Below are positions 23,039 through 28,887 of a stretch of DNA of 32,422 nt, one piece after another (position 1 is the stretch's first letter; the number at the start of each line of letters is the position of its first letter). Source of the stretch: a virus. The translations under genes and the position numbers were made by a program. Under the pieces are notes generated by a model. That model was not told the origin of the DNA, did no database searches, and saw only the letters and a program-made list of their open reading frames with translations. Location: the IMG/VR virus record IMGVR_UViG_3300036770_000539, positions 1 through 32,422 of that record; one strand, given 5' to 3'.

Positions 23039-23158
23039 TCAATATTGTTTCCACACTATCTTAGTTGTAAGTGATTCGTCAACTGATACTAATTCCCATC
23101 CTAACTTTGTGTACTTTCTCCAGTAATAGATGACTTCCTCTTCATTGTTAAGACAAAT
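23039..23158 (-). CDS. Small protein with no ATG start (39 aa)
   Basis: Translation from ATT at 23156-23158 gives (I)CLNNEEEVIYYWRKYTKLG, then WELVSVDESLTTKIVWKQY and a stop at 23039. The acidic start, 'YW-KY-K-GWELVS' core and basic end look like a real small protein of the kind seen in Bacteroidota phage replication operons. An ATG at 23143-23145 in another frame gives only 14 codons. The ATT would overlap the end of the DnaA-domain gene by 11 bases, in line with the spacing of other genes here. Confidence 0.45.
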   Translation of the reverse strand: MCLNNEEEVIYYWRKYTKLGWELVSVDESLTTKIVWKQY

Positions 23159-23633
23159 ATGGAGATATTCTCGTGACCTCCGTAAGGTAATCGTCAGGAA
23201 TCGCATTTAGTCTTGATTTAATTCTGTTGTGCATTGCAGTCTCAAACTTCATATTAATGTCTAAATAGTCGCCTATCATATCTCTGCCGTGTATTACTGT
23301 GCTATGGTCACGGTTTAAATATAGCCCGATTTTCTTGAGTGATTGATTTAGCTCGTTGTATGCAAAGAAACAAAACATTGCTCTTGCTATTACATACTCA
23401 CGCTTTCTTGACCGAGAGAAAAAGTCTTTAGGGATAACGTTAGATTCCTGACAAACTATTCTGAGTAGTTCATCAAAGTTCTTGTCAACCTTTTTTGTTT
23501 TCTGCTCAGGCTTTAAGATCATTTGTCTTAACTCCTGAATCTCTCTCTTAGCACTTTCAAGCTTGTTTTCGTACGTTGTTTTTAAACGAGTGTGTGCTGC
23601 TTTTAATTTGATGTATTCGTATTCGTAGTTCAT
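23148..23633 (-). CDS. DnaA domain IV replication protein
   Basis: A 161-residue protein. The N-terminal ~40 residues form a coiled coil (KTTYENKLESAKREIQELRQ). After a Lys-rich linker, residues ~70-125 match the DNA-binding domain IV of DnaA. The recognition loop is R-D-H-S-T-V-I-H (residues 108-115) and the preceding helix is SRKREYVIARAMFCFFAYNE. The AAA+ ATPase domain is absent. It probably binds DnaA-box-like sites in the phage or host DNA; it may help origin opening or titrate host boxes. It overlaps the helicase stop in the usual ATGA manner. Confidence 0.88.
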   Translation of the reverse strand: MNYEYEYIKLKAAHTRLKTTYENKLESAKREIQELRQMILKPEQKTKKVDKNFDELLRIVCQESNVIPKDFFSRSRKREYVIARAMFCFFAYNELNQSLKKIGLYLNRDHSTVIHGRDMIGDYLDINMKFETAMHNRIKSRLNAIPDDYLTEVTRISPYLS

Positions 23634-24847
23634 AGTATTTCTTTATATCGTGTGTAACGCCCTTCAAATGAAATCGGTACAACTCCGCATTGACCGTGTC
23701 TGTTCTTTGCAATAATTAATTCAGCATCCATTTCAATGTCAGGTCTTGTGTCCTCGTAGTAACTTGGTCTGAATGGAAATAGAATAACGTCTGCGTCTTG
23801 TTCTAATTGACCGCTTTCTTTTAAGTCTGAAAGTGTTGGTTGCGTCTTTGCTGATTCTTCTCTTTTTAACTGAGCCAGTGCAATGATTGTAATTCCTAAT
23901 TCTTTAGCTAACTGTTTTAATCTTTTACTTGCATCTGATACCATTTCGTACCTTGTCTTTCCGTGTCCTTCGATTAGCTGCAAATAGTCAAGCACAACGA
24001 CATCTAAACCAAACTTTACTTTATGCAATCTTATTTGTGCGGTAATGTGGTCTATTTTTCTATTATTAGCGTCTATGATGTGAAAATCTTTTCCAAGTGA
24101 GTACATCTGTGTTGAAATGCGTTCAATGTCCTGTAATGTCATAGATGCGTTTCTTATTTTGTAGTTTTCAATTTGAGCAAAATAACTGATGTATCTCTGT
24201 GCTAATTCTTCTTTGCTCATTTCAATAGTGTAAAGTAAAACATTTGCCCATTTGCAGCAGTCAACTGAGAGTGATAAACCTAATGCAGTTTTACCCATAC
24301 CAGGACGACCACCTACAATAATTAGGTTTCCTTTGTGGTAACCACCAATGAACTTGTCTAAGTATCTCCACCCTGTACTTATGCCCTGCAAATTTGTTCC
24401 CTGTTCAACTGCTTTTGTAATTACATCTAACACACCACCTGCAACCTTAGATATTGTATAAGAACGGTCTAAAACAGATATTCGTGAACGCTCTAAAATC
24501 TCCATTAATTCATTCTGTATAGTATCAATGGGTTTGCGTTCATCAATGGTCATGATGCCCTCAATTAATATTTTCTTTTTATAGTCAAGTTCTAAAATAA
24601 GCAAATCTCTTTCTATTGACTTATCAGAACATAGAGCAGTAAATATCTGAGATAATTCAAATGCCTTATTTGGAAACATCTTATAAAGTGCATTTACAGA
24701 TATAACGGTGTTCGAATGGTACATATCTTTCATGGCTCTCATAATATCCTTGTGAAAGCCTGAGAACCATTCTGGATCTGTTTTACCGATAAATGCTTTT
24801 GCGTAATCCGTCTGCATCATTGCAGATATCACATTTATTTCAATCAT
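23630..24847 (-). CDS. dnaB: Replicative DNA helicase (DnaB-like)
   Basis: A 405-residue protein with a short N-terminal domain (~1-120, VISAMMQTDYAKAFIGKTDP) and a RecA-fold helicase domain. Walker A is G-G-R-P-G-M-G-K-T (residues 179-187), Walker B is VVVLDYLQLI (residues 283-292). The H3/H4 region is 'ALAQLKREESAKTQPTLSDL' with 'SGQLEQDADVILF'. This is the standard phage DnaB layout. It starts 8 bases inside the end of the O-like initiator gene, so loader/initiator and helicase are co-translated, as in lambda O-P type modules. Confidence 0.95.
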   Translation of the reverse strand: MIEINVISAMMQTDYAKAFIGKTDPEWFSGFHKDIMRAMKDMYHSNTVISVNALYKMFPNKAFELSQIFTALCSDKSIERDLLILELDYKKKILIEGIMTIDERKPIDTIQNELMEILERSRISVLDRSYTISKVAGGVLDVITKAVEQGTNLQGISTGWRYLDKFIGGYHKGNLIIVGGRPGMGKTALGLSLSVDCCKWANVLLYTIEMSKEELAQRYISYFAQIENYKIRNASMTLQDIERISTQMYSLGKDFHIIDANNRKIDHITAQIRLHKVKFGLDVVVLDYLQLIEGHGKTRYEMVSDASKRLKQLAKELGITIIALAQLKREESAKTQPTLSDLKESGQLEQDADVILFPFRPSYYEDTRPDIEMDAELIIAKNRHGQCGVVPISFEGRYTRYKEIL

Positions 24848-25505
24848 TTAAATTAAGTTTAGAGTAAGACTTAGATACTGTTTCAATTTGTTTTGACTTA
24901 TAAGGCATTTCATCTTGCCACTTTTTTAGATTTATATATTTTTCAAAATAAGGTAAAAATTGTAACTTATCATTATCTATATGATTTTTAACGTATAAAG
25001 GTAAATGTTCTTCAATTGCCTCAATAGTCTTCTTTGATAGTTTTTTAAACCTATCTAATGATGTTTGCTTTGTACCTCTTTTTGTATATGTATTCCAAAG
25101 TTTTTCAAACCTTTCTATTATACTATTATTATTATTTGTATTACTATAATTATTACTGTCGCAATCCTGCGGTGAGGGGTAGTCGCAATCCTGCGGTGAG
25201 GGTATACGCATTTCTGCGGTGGGGTTCAATGTGTCAACTACAAATATCTTTCTGCTTACAATTTCATTTTTATCATTCCTGGTAATAACTCTTCTTATAA
25301 GTTGTTTTGATTCTAAAAATGTTAAATCTCTTTGCAATGAATCAACTGAACAGTTTAATATTTCAGATAGTGTTTTATTACTTGCATAGCAATAACCTTC
25401 ACGCTTTGACATACCATTTAACACACCAAGCAAAATTGCTTGTCTATGCGTAGTCTTGTCTAAAATAAAAGTTTGAAATATTACGAATTTACCTGCTGAG
25501 TCCAT
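24840..25505 (-). CDS. O-like replication initiator with winged-helix domain and internal iterons
   Basis: A 221-residue protein. Residues ~10-95 are a winged-helix/HTH (HRQAILLGVLNGMSKREGY; 'YASNKTLSEILNCSVDSLQR'). The middle (~95-130) is low complexity and codes the repeated 'PSPQDCD' plus an Asn-rich stretch. The C-terminal ~90 residues (ERFEKLWNTYTKRGTKQTSL) resemble the helicase-interacting end of phage O/DnaD-type proteins. The low-complexity part coincides with tandem dyads and an AT-rich tract, so the gene probably contains the origin it acts on. The start at 25505 overlaps the preceding gene by 25 bases. Confidence 0.8.
   Translation of the reverse strand: MDSAGKFVIFQTFILDKTTHRQAILLGVLNGMSKREGYCYASNKTLSEILNCSVDSLQRDLTFLESKQLIRRVITRNDKNEIVSRKIFVVDTLNPTAEMRIPSPQDCDYPSPQDCDSNNYSNTNNNNSIIERFEKLWNTYTKRGTKQTSLDRFKKLSKKTIEAIEEHLPLYVKNHIDNDKLQFLPYFEKYINLKKWQDEMPYKSKQIETVSKSYSKLNLND
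25104..25222. other. Candidate replication origin: three iterons with dyads plus AT-rich tract
   Basis: Three tandem units of 23-24 bp lie at about 25155-25222. Each has a dyad with arms CGCA and TGCG around a 4-base centre: CGCAATCCTGCG at 25160-25171 and 25184-25195, and CGCATTTCTGCG at 25207-25218. The arms are conserved while the centre differs in the third unit. A stretch that is almost only A/T (25112-25158) is next to them and could be the unwinding element. The arrangement inside an initiator gene is that of the lambda O gene origin. Confidence 0.72.
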
Positions 25506-25684
25506 AAAGCTGATTTTATTTCATTAATGTTTTCAGGAGTACCCCAATATTTACCTGATATATGCTCAATGTAATGAGCAAATTCTTCAACGTAAAAGTA
25601 ATACTCTGTTAAAAATTCTCCGTTTTTGTAAAGGTCAATTACTACTTCATTGCCTTCAATTCTTGTTTTTGTTTTAAAATTCAT
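25481..25684 (-). CDS. Small hypothetical protein behind the structured RNA (67 aa)
   Basis: Start taken at MNFKTKTRIEGNEVVIDLYK because an upstream ATG (25702) lies inside the terminator stem. The protein is acidic and beta/alpha mixed (GEFLTEYYFYVEEFAHYIEH). It is the first gene of the replication operon and lies only 5 bases after the T run of the terminator. It is therefore expressed either by read-through of that terminator or from another start. I do not recognise the family. Confidence 0.68.
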   Translation of the reverse strand: MNFKTKTRIEGNEVVIDLYKNGEFLTEYYFYVEEFAHYIEHISGKYWGTPENINEIKSALWTQQVNS

Positions 25685-25689
25685 TGCAT

Positions 25690-25838
25690 AAAAAAAGCCC
25701 ATCAGATTTACGGTAGTGAAGGTACGCGTAAACCCAACGGGCTAATATCTTTTTAACTTTTGGAATCCTTCACATTCCAGTTAGTTGCTATTTTAACAGA
25801 GAGGAAGCAGGTGTTGTTACTACCCCTCTGATTTGGTG
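25690..25838 (-). ncRNA. Structured RNA with three hairpins, kissing-loop-like contact and terminator
   Basis: On the minus strand this 149-base intergenic stretch has: (a) hairpin 1, CAGAGGGG/CCTCTCTG (25823-25830 with 25797-25804, one G-U); (b) hairpin 2, TGGAAT/ATTCCA (25774-25779 with 25761-25766) with a 7-base loop GTGAAGG; (c) hairpin 3, a 17-bp stem AGCCCGTTGGGTTTACG / CGTAAATCTGATGGGCT with four G-U pairs and a 14-base loop, followed by six T. The loop of hairpin 3 contains CCTTCAC (25716-25722), the exact complement of the whole hairpin 2 loop. A promoter precedes it. It may be a stand-alone small RNA or a leader that controls read-through into the replication genes. Confidence 0.75.
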
Positions 25839-25842
25839 TATG

Positions 25843-25873
25843 CAAATATAAACTAAATTTCTGGATTTTCCAA
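25843..25873 (-). promoter_or_regulatory. Promoter of the structured RNA
   Basis: On the minus strand TTG (25871-25873), a 20-base spacer and TATATTTG (25843-25850), a full match to TAnnTTTG. It overlaps the last codons of the 70-residue gene upstream. The start point would be near 25838, a few bases before hairpin 1. Confidence 0.7.
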
Positions 25874-26065
25874 CTGAATAAATCCAGTATGTCGATTACT
25901 TCCCATTTCTTTTAAAAATTGCACTTCTACTTTTGCAGAGTTAATGATTACCTGTGCAACCTCGCTGATTGCTCTTGCCTTCTCTATTTCCATGTCTCCG
26001 TCTTTAAGCATTTCAATAGTTTCAAATAGATGGTGTCTCAGGTCTTGAATTTTGTCTTTTGCCAT
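25853..26065 (-). CDS. Small helical phage protein (70 aa)
   Basis: A 70-residue protein starting MAKDKIQDLRHHLFETIEML. 'KARAISEVAQVIINSAKVEV' forms its second helix. The order 'DLR-HLF-(T/A)-(I/L)E-LKD' then 'A-(A/S)I-EVAQ-IINSAKVEV-(F/Y)LK' is a well-known small family in Bacteroidota phages, always near replication genes. Its function is unknown. It overlaps the end of the HNH gene by 44 bases, and its 3' end contains the promoter for the structured RNA. Confidence 0.8.
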   Translation of the reverse strand: MAKDKIQDLRHHLFETIEMLKDGDMEIEKARAISEVAQVIINSAKVEVQFLKEMGSNRHTGFIQLENPEI

Positions 26066-26651
26066 GTTCTGTTATTAATTTAGTTATGTTCTTTTTTAAA
26101 TGTATTAATTCCTGTAATTCTTCAGGTAAATGTACCCAGTGATTACGTTGCATATGTTCTTGTCGTGAAATTAGTTTTAGATTTGAGATATCTAAGTTCT
26201 TTGGATTTCGGTCTAAAAATATTACTACTTCGTAAGGATCTAATTTAATGCCGTGATGCTCTTCGTATATTATTCTATGCTTAGCTCTATACTTGCCGTT
26301 GTGCTTTATTTCAATGTAGCCGTCTTTTGAGATTCTTTCTGTTCCATCAGGTTTCCAATTGTGAGGTGTTTGACCTTTTTTGAATTGAGTATGAATACCT
26401 CCTATAATTATTCCCTTTTTACCTTTGTTCCAGCTTGTCATACCCTTTTTAAATTGAGTAGGTACATTTGGCTTTACATTAAAGCAATGGGCTTTCTTAT
26501 ATTCTTCTGAACGTGATATGTTGTAACGCTGAGCAGCACAGTAAATAACGTGTCTCTTAGTACCAAAGAATTGACAAATTTCGTCAATATGAGTGTCAAT
26601 GTATAACTCTCTTAGTTTATCAATTTTCTCAGGTGTCCAACGAAATCTCAT
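26022..26651 (-). CDS. HNH endonuclease with N-terminal DNA-binding domain
   Basis: A 209-residue protein. The first ~50 residues look like a Myb/HTH-type domain (RWTPEKIDKLRELYIDTHID; 'GTKRHVIYCAAQRYNISRS'). Two 'FKKG-(M/Q)T' motifs follow (residues ~67-95), as in homing-type nucleases. The HNH part has AKHRIIYEEHHG, 'PYEVVIFLDRNPKNLDISNL' and 'SRQEHMQRN'. Where the classic motif has V-H-H-x-D, this one has V-I-F-L-D, as in a phage subfamily. It is free-standing, overlaps its neighbours and is probably a mobile gene that has become part of the operon. Confidence 0.85.
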   Translation of the reverse strand: MRFRWTPEKIDKLRELYIDTHIDEICQFFGTKRHVIYCAAQRYNISRSEEYKKAHCFNVKPNVPTQFKKGMTSWNKGKKGIIIGGIHTQFKKGQTPHNWKPDGTERISKDGYIEIKHNGKYRAKHRIIYEEHHGIKLDPYEVVIFLDRNPKNLDISNLKLISRQEHMQRNHWVHLPEELQELIHLKKNITKLITEHGKRQNSRPETPSI

Positions 26652-26943
26652 AGCCTAAATCTTGTTTTACTTCTTCCTGTTGTTCTAAGCGTTTCTGATA
26701 GCGTTCACCTCTTAAATGAGGATAGTGCATTTGTAGTTTGCGTCTTATTCGTGAAATGGTTGAAGCATTGGTCACTTTGCCCTGATAAAGCATATTGAAG
26801 AATTCATGCGTTTTGTATGCGTAGCTATCGTTGTCGTTCATTTCCATCTTCCAGAACTCAACAAGTAAAACATTATCGTTATCTCTTGCTTCAGGGTGAT
26901 TCAACAAAACTGCAGCCACTCTTTGTTCTATTAGTTTATTCAT
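26629..26943 (-). CDS. Phage protein of unknown function (104 aa)
   Basis: A 104-residue helical protein: MNKLIEQRVAAVLLNHPEAR, 'DNDNVLLVEFWKMEMNDNDS', then 'NASTISRIRRKLQMHYPHLR'. The pattern 'HPE-R-(N/D)D-(L/V)L' followed later by 'I-R-RRK-Q-(E/H)-P-LR' is common among phages and is usually found beside replication or HNH genes. The second helix pair could be a DNA-binding HTH. It has the GGAGATAACAA ribosome site variant before its ATG. Confidence 0.75.
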   Translation of the reverse strand: MNKLIEQRVAAVLLNHPEARDNDNVLLVEFWKMEMNDNDSYAYKTHEFFNMLYQGKVTNASTISRIRRKLQMHYPHLRGERYQKRLEQQEEVKQDLGYEISLDT

Positions 26944-27125
26944 TTGTTATCTCCTTGTTTTTTTAATTCAACCAACTTATAATACAACTTTGGCATCTCA
27001 TTGCTTTCTATCAATTTTTCTATATTGGTAGATTCCCCAAATTGTTCATTCATATCAGTTATACTTTTTTCAATAAAATCAATCATATCTAACAATAGTT
27101 TATATGGAATTATTAAGTCGCTCAT
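26940..27125 (-). CDS. Small hypothetical protein (61 aa)
   Basis: A 61-residue acidic, helical protein, MSDLIIPYKLLLDMIDFIEK at its start, ending LVELKKQGDNK. It begins behind a strong ribosome site of the recurring junction type and ends in ATGA with the next gene. There is no known motif. The end 'GDNK' comes from the ribosome-site bases of the next gene being translated. Confidence 0.65.
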   Translation of the reverse strand: MSDLIIPYKLLLDMIDFIEKSITDMNEQFGESTNIEKLIESNEMPKLYYKLVELKKQGDNK

Positions 27126-27143
27126 TTGTTACCTCCGTATGTT
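27123..27143 (-). repeat. Junction cassette repeat (Shine-Dalgarno + ATG), 21-bp copy
   Basis: On the minus strand AACATACGGAGGTAACAA followed by ATG. The 21 bases are identical to 27359-27379. A 7-base core GGAGGTA lies 5 bases before the start codon, a consensus ribosome site that is unusual for Bacteroidota genes. Confidence 0.85.
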
Positions 27144-27361
27144 TATTCTTCTCCTAATCTAATTAAAACCTCATTAATCATAATAACTTCTTCGAATAGT
27201 CTATGTTTTTCTTCTTCTGAAAGTTTCAAATAAGACAAACAGCAATCTAAATCTACATCACAAGTATCTTGCATCAGTTGTAGCGTATACTCTGTTGATT
27301 TGTCTTCTGCATCACATAATTGGTGAACTGCTGCTAATTTTAGTTTGGTTATGTATTTCAT
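27143..27361 (-). CDS. Small cysteine-containing hypothetical protein (72 aa)
   Basis: A 72-residue helical protein: MKYITKLKLAAVHQLCDAED, 'LMQDTCDVDLDCCLSYLKLS', then 'EEVIMINEVLIRLGEE'. It has four cysteines in the middle but no paired zinc pattern that I can place. It starts with the junction ribosome site and an ATGA overlap with the previous gene's stop. The function is unknown. Confidence 0.65.
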   Translation of the reverse strand: MKYITKLKLAAVHQLCDAEDKSTEYTLQLMQDTCDVDLDCCLSYLKLSEEEKHRLFEEVIMINEVLIRLGEE

Positions 27362-27528
27362 TTGTTACCTCCGTATGTTAAAATTTCTTTTTTATTAAAT
27401 GTAATTTGAGTAAGATTCCACCCGTCCTTATCAAATATATTTAATTCAAACCTATCAGAAAATACAATTTTAATTATTGCACTTATTTTATAAATAAGTA
27501 TCAATGTTCTATTTTTAATTACTCTCAT
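27358..27528 (-). CDS. Small basic hypothetical protein (56 aa)
   Basis: A 56-residue ORF starting MRVIKNRTLILIYKISAIIK and ending KKEILTYGGNK. It begins 9 bases after a GGAGACA-type ribosome site and ends in ATGA with the next gene. The last residues YGGNK are the translated junction cassette. It fills a gap of 175 bases that would otherwise be empty. It is likely a beta-strand protein of unknown role. Confidence 0.65.
   Translation of the reverse strand: MRVIKNRTLILIYKISAIIKIVFSDRFELNIFDKDGWNLTQITFNKKEILTYGGNK
27359..27379 (-). repeat. Junction cassette repeat (Shine-Dalgarno + ATG), 21-bp copy
   Basis: Identical to 27123-27143. Here the cassette also codes the YGGNK end of the upstream gene, so stop codon, ribosome site and next start are all within it. 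Confidence 0.85.
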
Positions 27529-27538
27529 TTGTGTCTCC

Positions 27539-27751
27539 TTATAAGTTTATCCAATCTTCAAATTTTATTACAGGAATCTTTTCGTTTATACATTTAAAAC
27601 AAAATGCTGAATACAAATGTGATTGCTCCTTCTCCATTTCTTTGAATATCTCCACAATCTCTTGAATTCTATCACCATCACCTTGCAAAAATCCATTCTC
27701 GTAAAGTGCTATTGCTAATTGTTCTACTGCCGTTTGTTGTTTATTGCTCAT
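27539..27751 (-). CDS. Small phage protein, KEMEKEQ family (70 aa)
   Basis: A 70-residue protein, MSNKQQTAVEQLAIALYENG at its start, then 'RIQEIVEIFKEMEKEQSHLY'. The 'TAVE-L' opening and 'A/F-KEMEK-Q' helix are marks of a small protein family found in multiple copies in Bacteroidota phages and their relatives. The gene at 30307-30543 is a second, more diverged member in this genome. The function is unknown. Confidence 0.72.
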   Translation of the reverse strand: MSNKQQTAVEQLAIALYENGFLQGDGDRIQEIVEIFKEMEKEQSHLYSAFCFKCINEKIPVIKFEDWINL

Positions 27752-27960
27752 TTGTTACCTCCTTTGTGAATAGGGTTAGAACAGTTGCCTTTGTGAGTAA
27801 AATAACCGTCGTATGTCTTCATTAGATACTCACAACTGTCAATCTTTATTGATTCTATTATATGTCCATTACACTCATAGAATTTGATAACTTTGTCTTT
27901 TTGCTCTGTGCAACCACCCATCATTCCGATGAGTAATGTTGCTAATAATAATTTTTTCAT
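27748..27960 (-). CDS. Small secreted lipoprotein candidate (70 aa)
   Basis: Start taken at MKKLLLATLLIGMMGGCTEQ, a short signal peptide with a cysteine after M-M-G-G that could be lipidated; an upstream ATG adds eight residues and spoils the signal. The mature part has two more cysteine pairs (YECNGH... DSCEYL... GNCSNP). It ends in GGNK, the translated junction cassette. A lipoprotein made early could act on the host envelope, for example in superinfection exclusion. That role is only a possibility. Confidence 0.68.
   Translation of the reverse strand: MKKLLLATLLIGMMGGCTEQKDKVIKFYECNGHIIESIKIDSCEYLMKTYDGYFTHKGNCSNPIHKGGNK
27749..27762 (-). repeat. Junction cassette repeat, 14-bp copy
   Basis: On the minus strand GGAGGTAACAAATG, the core shared by all good copies of the junction cassette. 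It covers the stop of the lipoprotein gene and the start of the gene at 27751. Confidence 0.8.
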
Positions 27961-27965
27961 AGTTT

Positions 27966-28163
27966 TTAGTTTTTTGTGTACCATGCTAAATCAAAAGCCC
28001 ATGTAGGTGTTATTGGTTCTTTTAAATATATAACCCAAAAATCAGCTGACTTACCATAAGAAAAGTCAGGATCATTATATCGTGAGTAATCAATGTTACC
28101 ATGCAGTAAATAACTTTTCATTACTGCCTTATACTGGTTTATTGTTAGTAGTAAGTGCTTCAT
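27966..28163 (-). CDS. Small hypothetical protein (65 aa)
   Basis: A 65-residue aromatic-rich protein: MKHLLLTINQYKAVMKSYLL, 'DYSRYNDPDFSYGKSADFWV', 'TPTWAFDLAWYTKN'. It overlaps the preceding gene with ATGA and lies 5 bases before the lipoprotein ATG. There is no known motif and no strong membrane segment. Confidence 0.6.
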   Translation of the reverse strand: MKHLLLTINQYKAVMKSYLLHGNIDYSRYNDPDFSYGKSADFWVIYLKEPITPTWAFDLAWYTKN

Positions 28164-28390
28164 GATAATTTAGTTTTACCTCTGTACATTGTTTTACGAA
28201 CTTTAGCCTGGTGCTTCATTACCTCGTTAAAGTGAGCAGGATCAACATAAGGTCTTTCCTGCTCTTGGAATGGCTCAGCTTCTTTTTGCTCTTGGTTAAA
28301 CTCTTGTACCTTTATTGCAAGATACCATAGTAAGTACGCTACTGCAAAGAATAGTATACAAACGATTTGAAAATAGTGGTGTTGTGTCAT
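28160..28390 (-). CDS. Single-TM protein (76 aa)
   Basis: A 76-residue protein with one membrane helix (residues ~7-26, FQIVCILFFAVAYLLWYLAI) and a long charged cytoplasmic part (EFNQEQKEAEPFQEQERPYV, then 'HFNEVMKHQAKVRKTMYRGK'). It comes 20 bases after the 42-residue membrane peptide gene, so two membrane proteins are made together early. The role is unknown. Confidence 0.65.
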   Translation of the reverse strand: MTQHHYFQIVCILFFAVAYLLWYLAIKVQEFNQEQKEAEPFQEQERPYVDPAHFNEVMKHQAKVRKTMYRGKTKLS

Positions 28391-28410
28391 CTTAGTTATT
28401 TTTTATTTCG

Positions 28411-28539
28411 TTATGTTAAAATATAGTCTATAAAGGATAAAATAACTATAAATATTGCCAAAACGCTAACACAAACAGCAACACATATTACTGCAATTAT
28501 AAGCGCATTAATTCCTTTATCAAGTTTTTGATTTTTCAT
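28411..28539 (-). CDS. Small membrane peptide (42 aa)
   Basis: A 42-residue ORF: MKNQKLDKGINALIIAVICV at its start, then a continuous hydrophobic helix up to 'FIVILSFIDYILT'. More than 25 residues in a row are suitable for a membrane. It fills the 162-base gap between two genes. No Shine-Dalgarno is visible (TTAATTGAACAA before the ATG). The size and form fit small phage membrane peptides that disturb or exclude, but there is no direct evidence. Confidence 0.6.
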   Translation of the reverse strand: MKNQKLDKGINALIIAVICVAVCVSVLAIFIVILSFIDYILT

Positions 28540-28552
28540 TTGTTCAATTAAT

Positions 28553-28798
28553 TTATTTAATTCCAAATGGTTTTAACGCATCTATAAATATAGGATGTAA
28601 AGCACTTGATTTTTTATTTTCAAGTGCTTTTTTCTTGTTTAAGAATTTACCCCAAAGTTTCAAAAGTGTTTTGTTGTCTTCACCAAATTCAGAATCTAAT
28701 TTTCTTAATTCATCCATTGCATATTCAAGGTCAGCAATGTCAGTACAGTTACTTATTTTTAAGTAAGGGTTGTTTTTGATTTTTTCTGCAAGTGTCAT
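28553..28798 (-). CDS. Lys-rich hypothetical protein (81 aa)
   Basis: An 81-residue charged helical protein: MTLAEKIKNNPYLKISNCTD, 'LEYAMDELRKLDSEFGEDNK', 'LWGKFLNKKKALENKKSSAL'. It is the first gene behind the promoter at 28821-28852. There is no known motif. The helix pair could mediate protein binding. Confidence 0.65.
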   Translation of the reverse strand: MTLAEKIKNNPYLKISNCTDIADLEYAMDELRKLDSEFGEDNKTLLKLWGKFLNKKKALENKKSSALHPIFIDALKPFGIK

Positions 28799-28820
28799 AT
28801 TGTTTCGTTTAATTGTATAG

Positions 28821-28852
28821 CAAAAATACAGCCTTTTACCATATATGCAAAA
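28821..28852 (-). promoter_or_regulatory. Early promoter P2
   Basis: On the minus strand TTTTG (28848-28852), a 19-base spacer and TATTTTTG (28821-28828), a full match to the Bacteroidota -33/-7 consensus. It lies in the 89-base gap between the exonuclease gene and the 81-residue gene. It would drive the block of small accessory genes. Confidence 0.75.
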
Positions 28853-28862
28853 TATTTTTTTC

Positions 28863-28884
28863 TTTTTGCAATTATTTTTGCAAT
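28863..28884. repeat. Two direct 10-bp repeats upstream of promoter P2
   Basis: TTTTTGCAAT occurs at 28863-28872 and again at 28875-28884, 12 bp apart. They lie 11-32 bases upstream of the -33 box, in an activator or operator position, about one helix turn apart. Confidence 0.55.
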
Positions 28885-28887
28885 ATC

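Noticed and set aside
25141-25222. Tandem repeats as a CRISPR array
   Set aside because: Only three 23-24 bp units without spacers, in frame inside a gene; they fit iterons.
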